A stretch of 6,380 nt of DNA. Origin: Desulfurellales bacterium (GTDB lineage Bacteria; Campylobacterota_A; Desulfurellia; Desulfurellales; Hippeaceae). Under the pieces are notes generated by a model. It made no database searches. It was not told the origin of the DNA and saw nothing but the letters and a program-made list of their open reading frames with translations. The translations under genes were made by a program, and so were the position numbers. Of the stretch, positions 5,742-6,380 are shown in pieces. The stretch is from NCBI GenBank assembly GCA_027074255.1, contig JALTDI010000208.1:1-6380 (forward strand), given 5' to 3'. The first letter of the stretch is position 1. Every line of letters begins with the position of its first letter.

Positions 5742-6380
5742 CTCAAATCTTCCGTCATTGATAAAAATTTATTCAAAAACTCCGGGTTTGAAAGGCAGAA
5801 AAAAAGACCCCCTTTTTGCATTGAGACATCAGCTTTAAACGGCTCTTCATTTATCCATTGATAAATATTGCCACCTGCTTCATTTAGGACAATCTTGGCC
5901 GCCGCATAATCTATAATCCTTGATGGCACAACGTTTAAAAAAATATCAAAAGCGCCTGTTGCAAGATAGCACATGTCCAAAGCCATAGAGCCCATTTGTC
6001 TGACTTTATTGAACCTCTCAAAAACAAATTTAATTAGTTCGGGATTACTCGTTCTTTTAAAGCCTTCAACCGCAGCTATATTTAGACCTTTTGATTCGGT
6101 TTTTATCCGCTTGCTGTTTAAATAAGCTCCTTCACCCTTAACAGCATAAAATTCATCCTCGTTTGACAGATTTTTAACATAGCCTACGGAAATATCGTCC
6201 GTTGTGAATCCTTCGCTCAAAGCTATGGAAAAAGCAAAATACGGCACACCTCTTTTTGAATTAAGACTCCCGTCAATGGGGTCAACAATAACAAGAGGCT
6301 GTTTTGAACCCATATACACCAAGCCGGTTTCCTCGCTAAGCACCGAACAAGGGAAGCCGGAACTCTTCATAGATTCCAGC
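5738..6380 (-). CDS. Inositol monophosphatase-family phosphatase (IMPase / possible FBPase), N-terminus missing
   Basis: The reading frame is open to the right edge, and 213 codons are visible. The family normally has about 250-260 residues, so the start lies beyond the window; the ATG at 6370-6368 is internal. Residue numbers below count from that ATG. Visible Mg-binding motifs are SEETG (12-16), DPIDGSLN (30-37) and RIIDYAAAKIVLNEAGG (151-167), with D30, D33 and D154 as the expected ligands. FYAVKGEGAYLNSKRI (75-90) and RQMGSMALDMCYLATGAFD (124-142) are also family blocks. The forms 'RIIDYAAA' and 'RQMGSMALD' resemble the archaeal-type dual IMPase/fructose-1,6-bisphosphatases more than bacterial SuhB, from memory. 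It hydrolyses a sugar or inositol phosphate; the substrate cannot be settled here. Its stop overlaps the znuA-like start as ATGA, so it is the upstream member of the metal-importer operon. Confidence 0.9.
   Translation of the reverse strand, partial: LESMKSSGFPCSVLSEETGLVYMGSKQPLVIVDPIDGSLNSKRGVPYFAFSIALSEGFTTDDISVGYVKNLSNEDEFYAVKGEGAYLNSKRIKTESKGLNIAAVEGFKRTSNPELIKFVFERFNKVRQMGSMALDMCYLATGAFDIFLNVVPSRIIDYAAAKIVLNEAGGNIYQWINEEPFKADVSMQKGGLFFCLSNPEFLNKFLSMTEDLR

Overview
This 6.4 kb, AT-rich window carries eight protein genes packed with almost no spare DNA. It looks like core chromosome from a Gram-negative-type bacterium. The evidence is Sec signal peptides on a periplasmic solute-binding protein and on an AmiC-like amidase, plus an MltG-type inner-membrane glycosylase. 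The gene mix does not fix the lineage. AT-rich anaerobic or thermophilic diderm lineages such as Deferribacterota would fit, but that is a guess. No RNA genes, mobile elements, CRISPR arrays or long repeats are visible.

Left block (1-783, minus strand): ruvX (yqgF) is followed by the start of mltG through a 4-base ATGA stop/start overlap, and mltG runs off the left edge. Middle block (832-3339, plus strand): an AmiC-like N-acetylmuramoyl-L-alanine amidase diverges from ruvX across only 48 bases. It is followed by trxA, with its own near-consensus promoter, and then trxB, giving an NADPH-thioredoxin reductase-thioredoxin couple. Right block (3329-6380, minus strand): an inositol-monophosphatase-family gene, cut by the right edge, leads into znuA-, znuC- and znuB-like genes encoding an ABC-type metal importer. 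All three junctions in this block are ATGA overlaps, so the four genes almost certainly form one translationally coupled operon. Its promoter lies outside the window. The last gene, znuB, overlaps the 3' end of the convergent trxB by 11 bases.

Most of the content is ordinary housekeeping. The points worth a second look are: (1) a metal-binding protein that keeps two family histidines, has lysine where the third is expected, and is rich in cysteine; (2) a His/Cys C-terminal tail on the partner ATPase; (3) an archaeal-looking phosphatase coupled to the importer; (4) a predicted leaderless amidase mRNA from a promoter whose -10 box overlaps that of the divergent ruvX promoter. I found no convincing evidence of a wholly new system.
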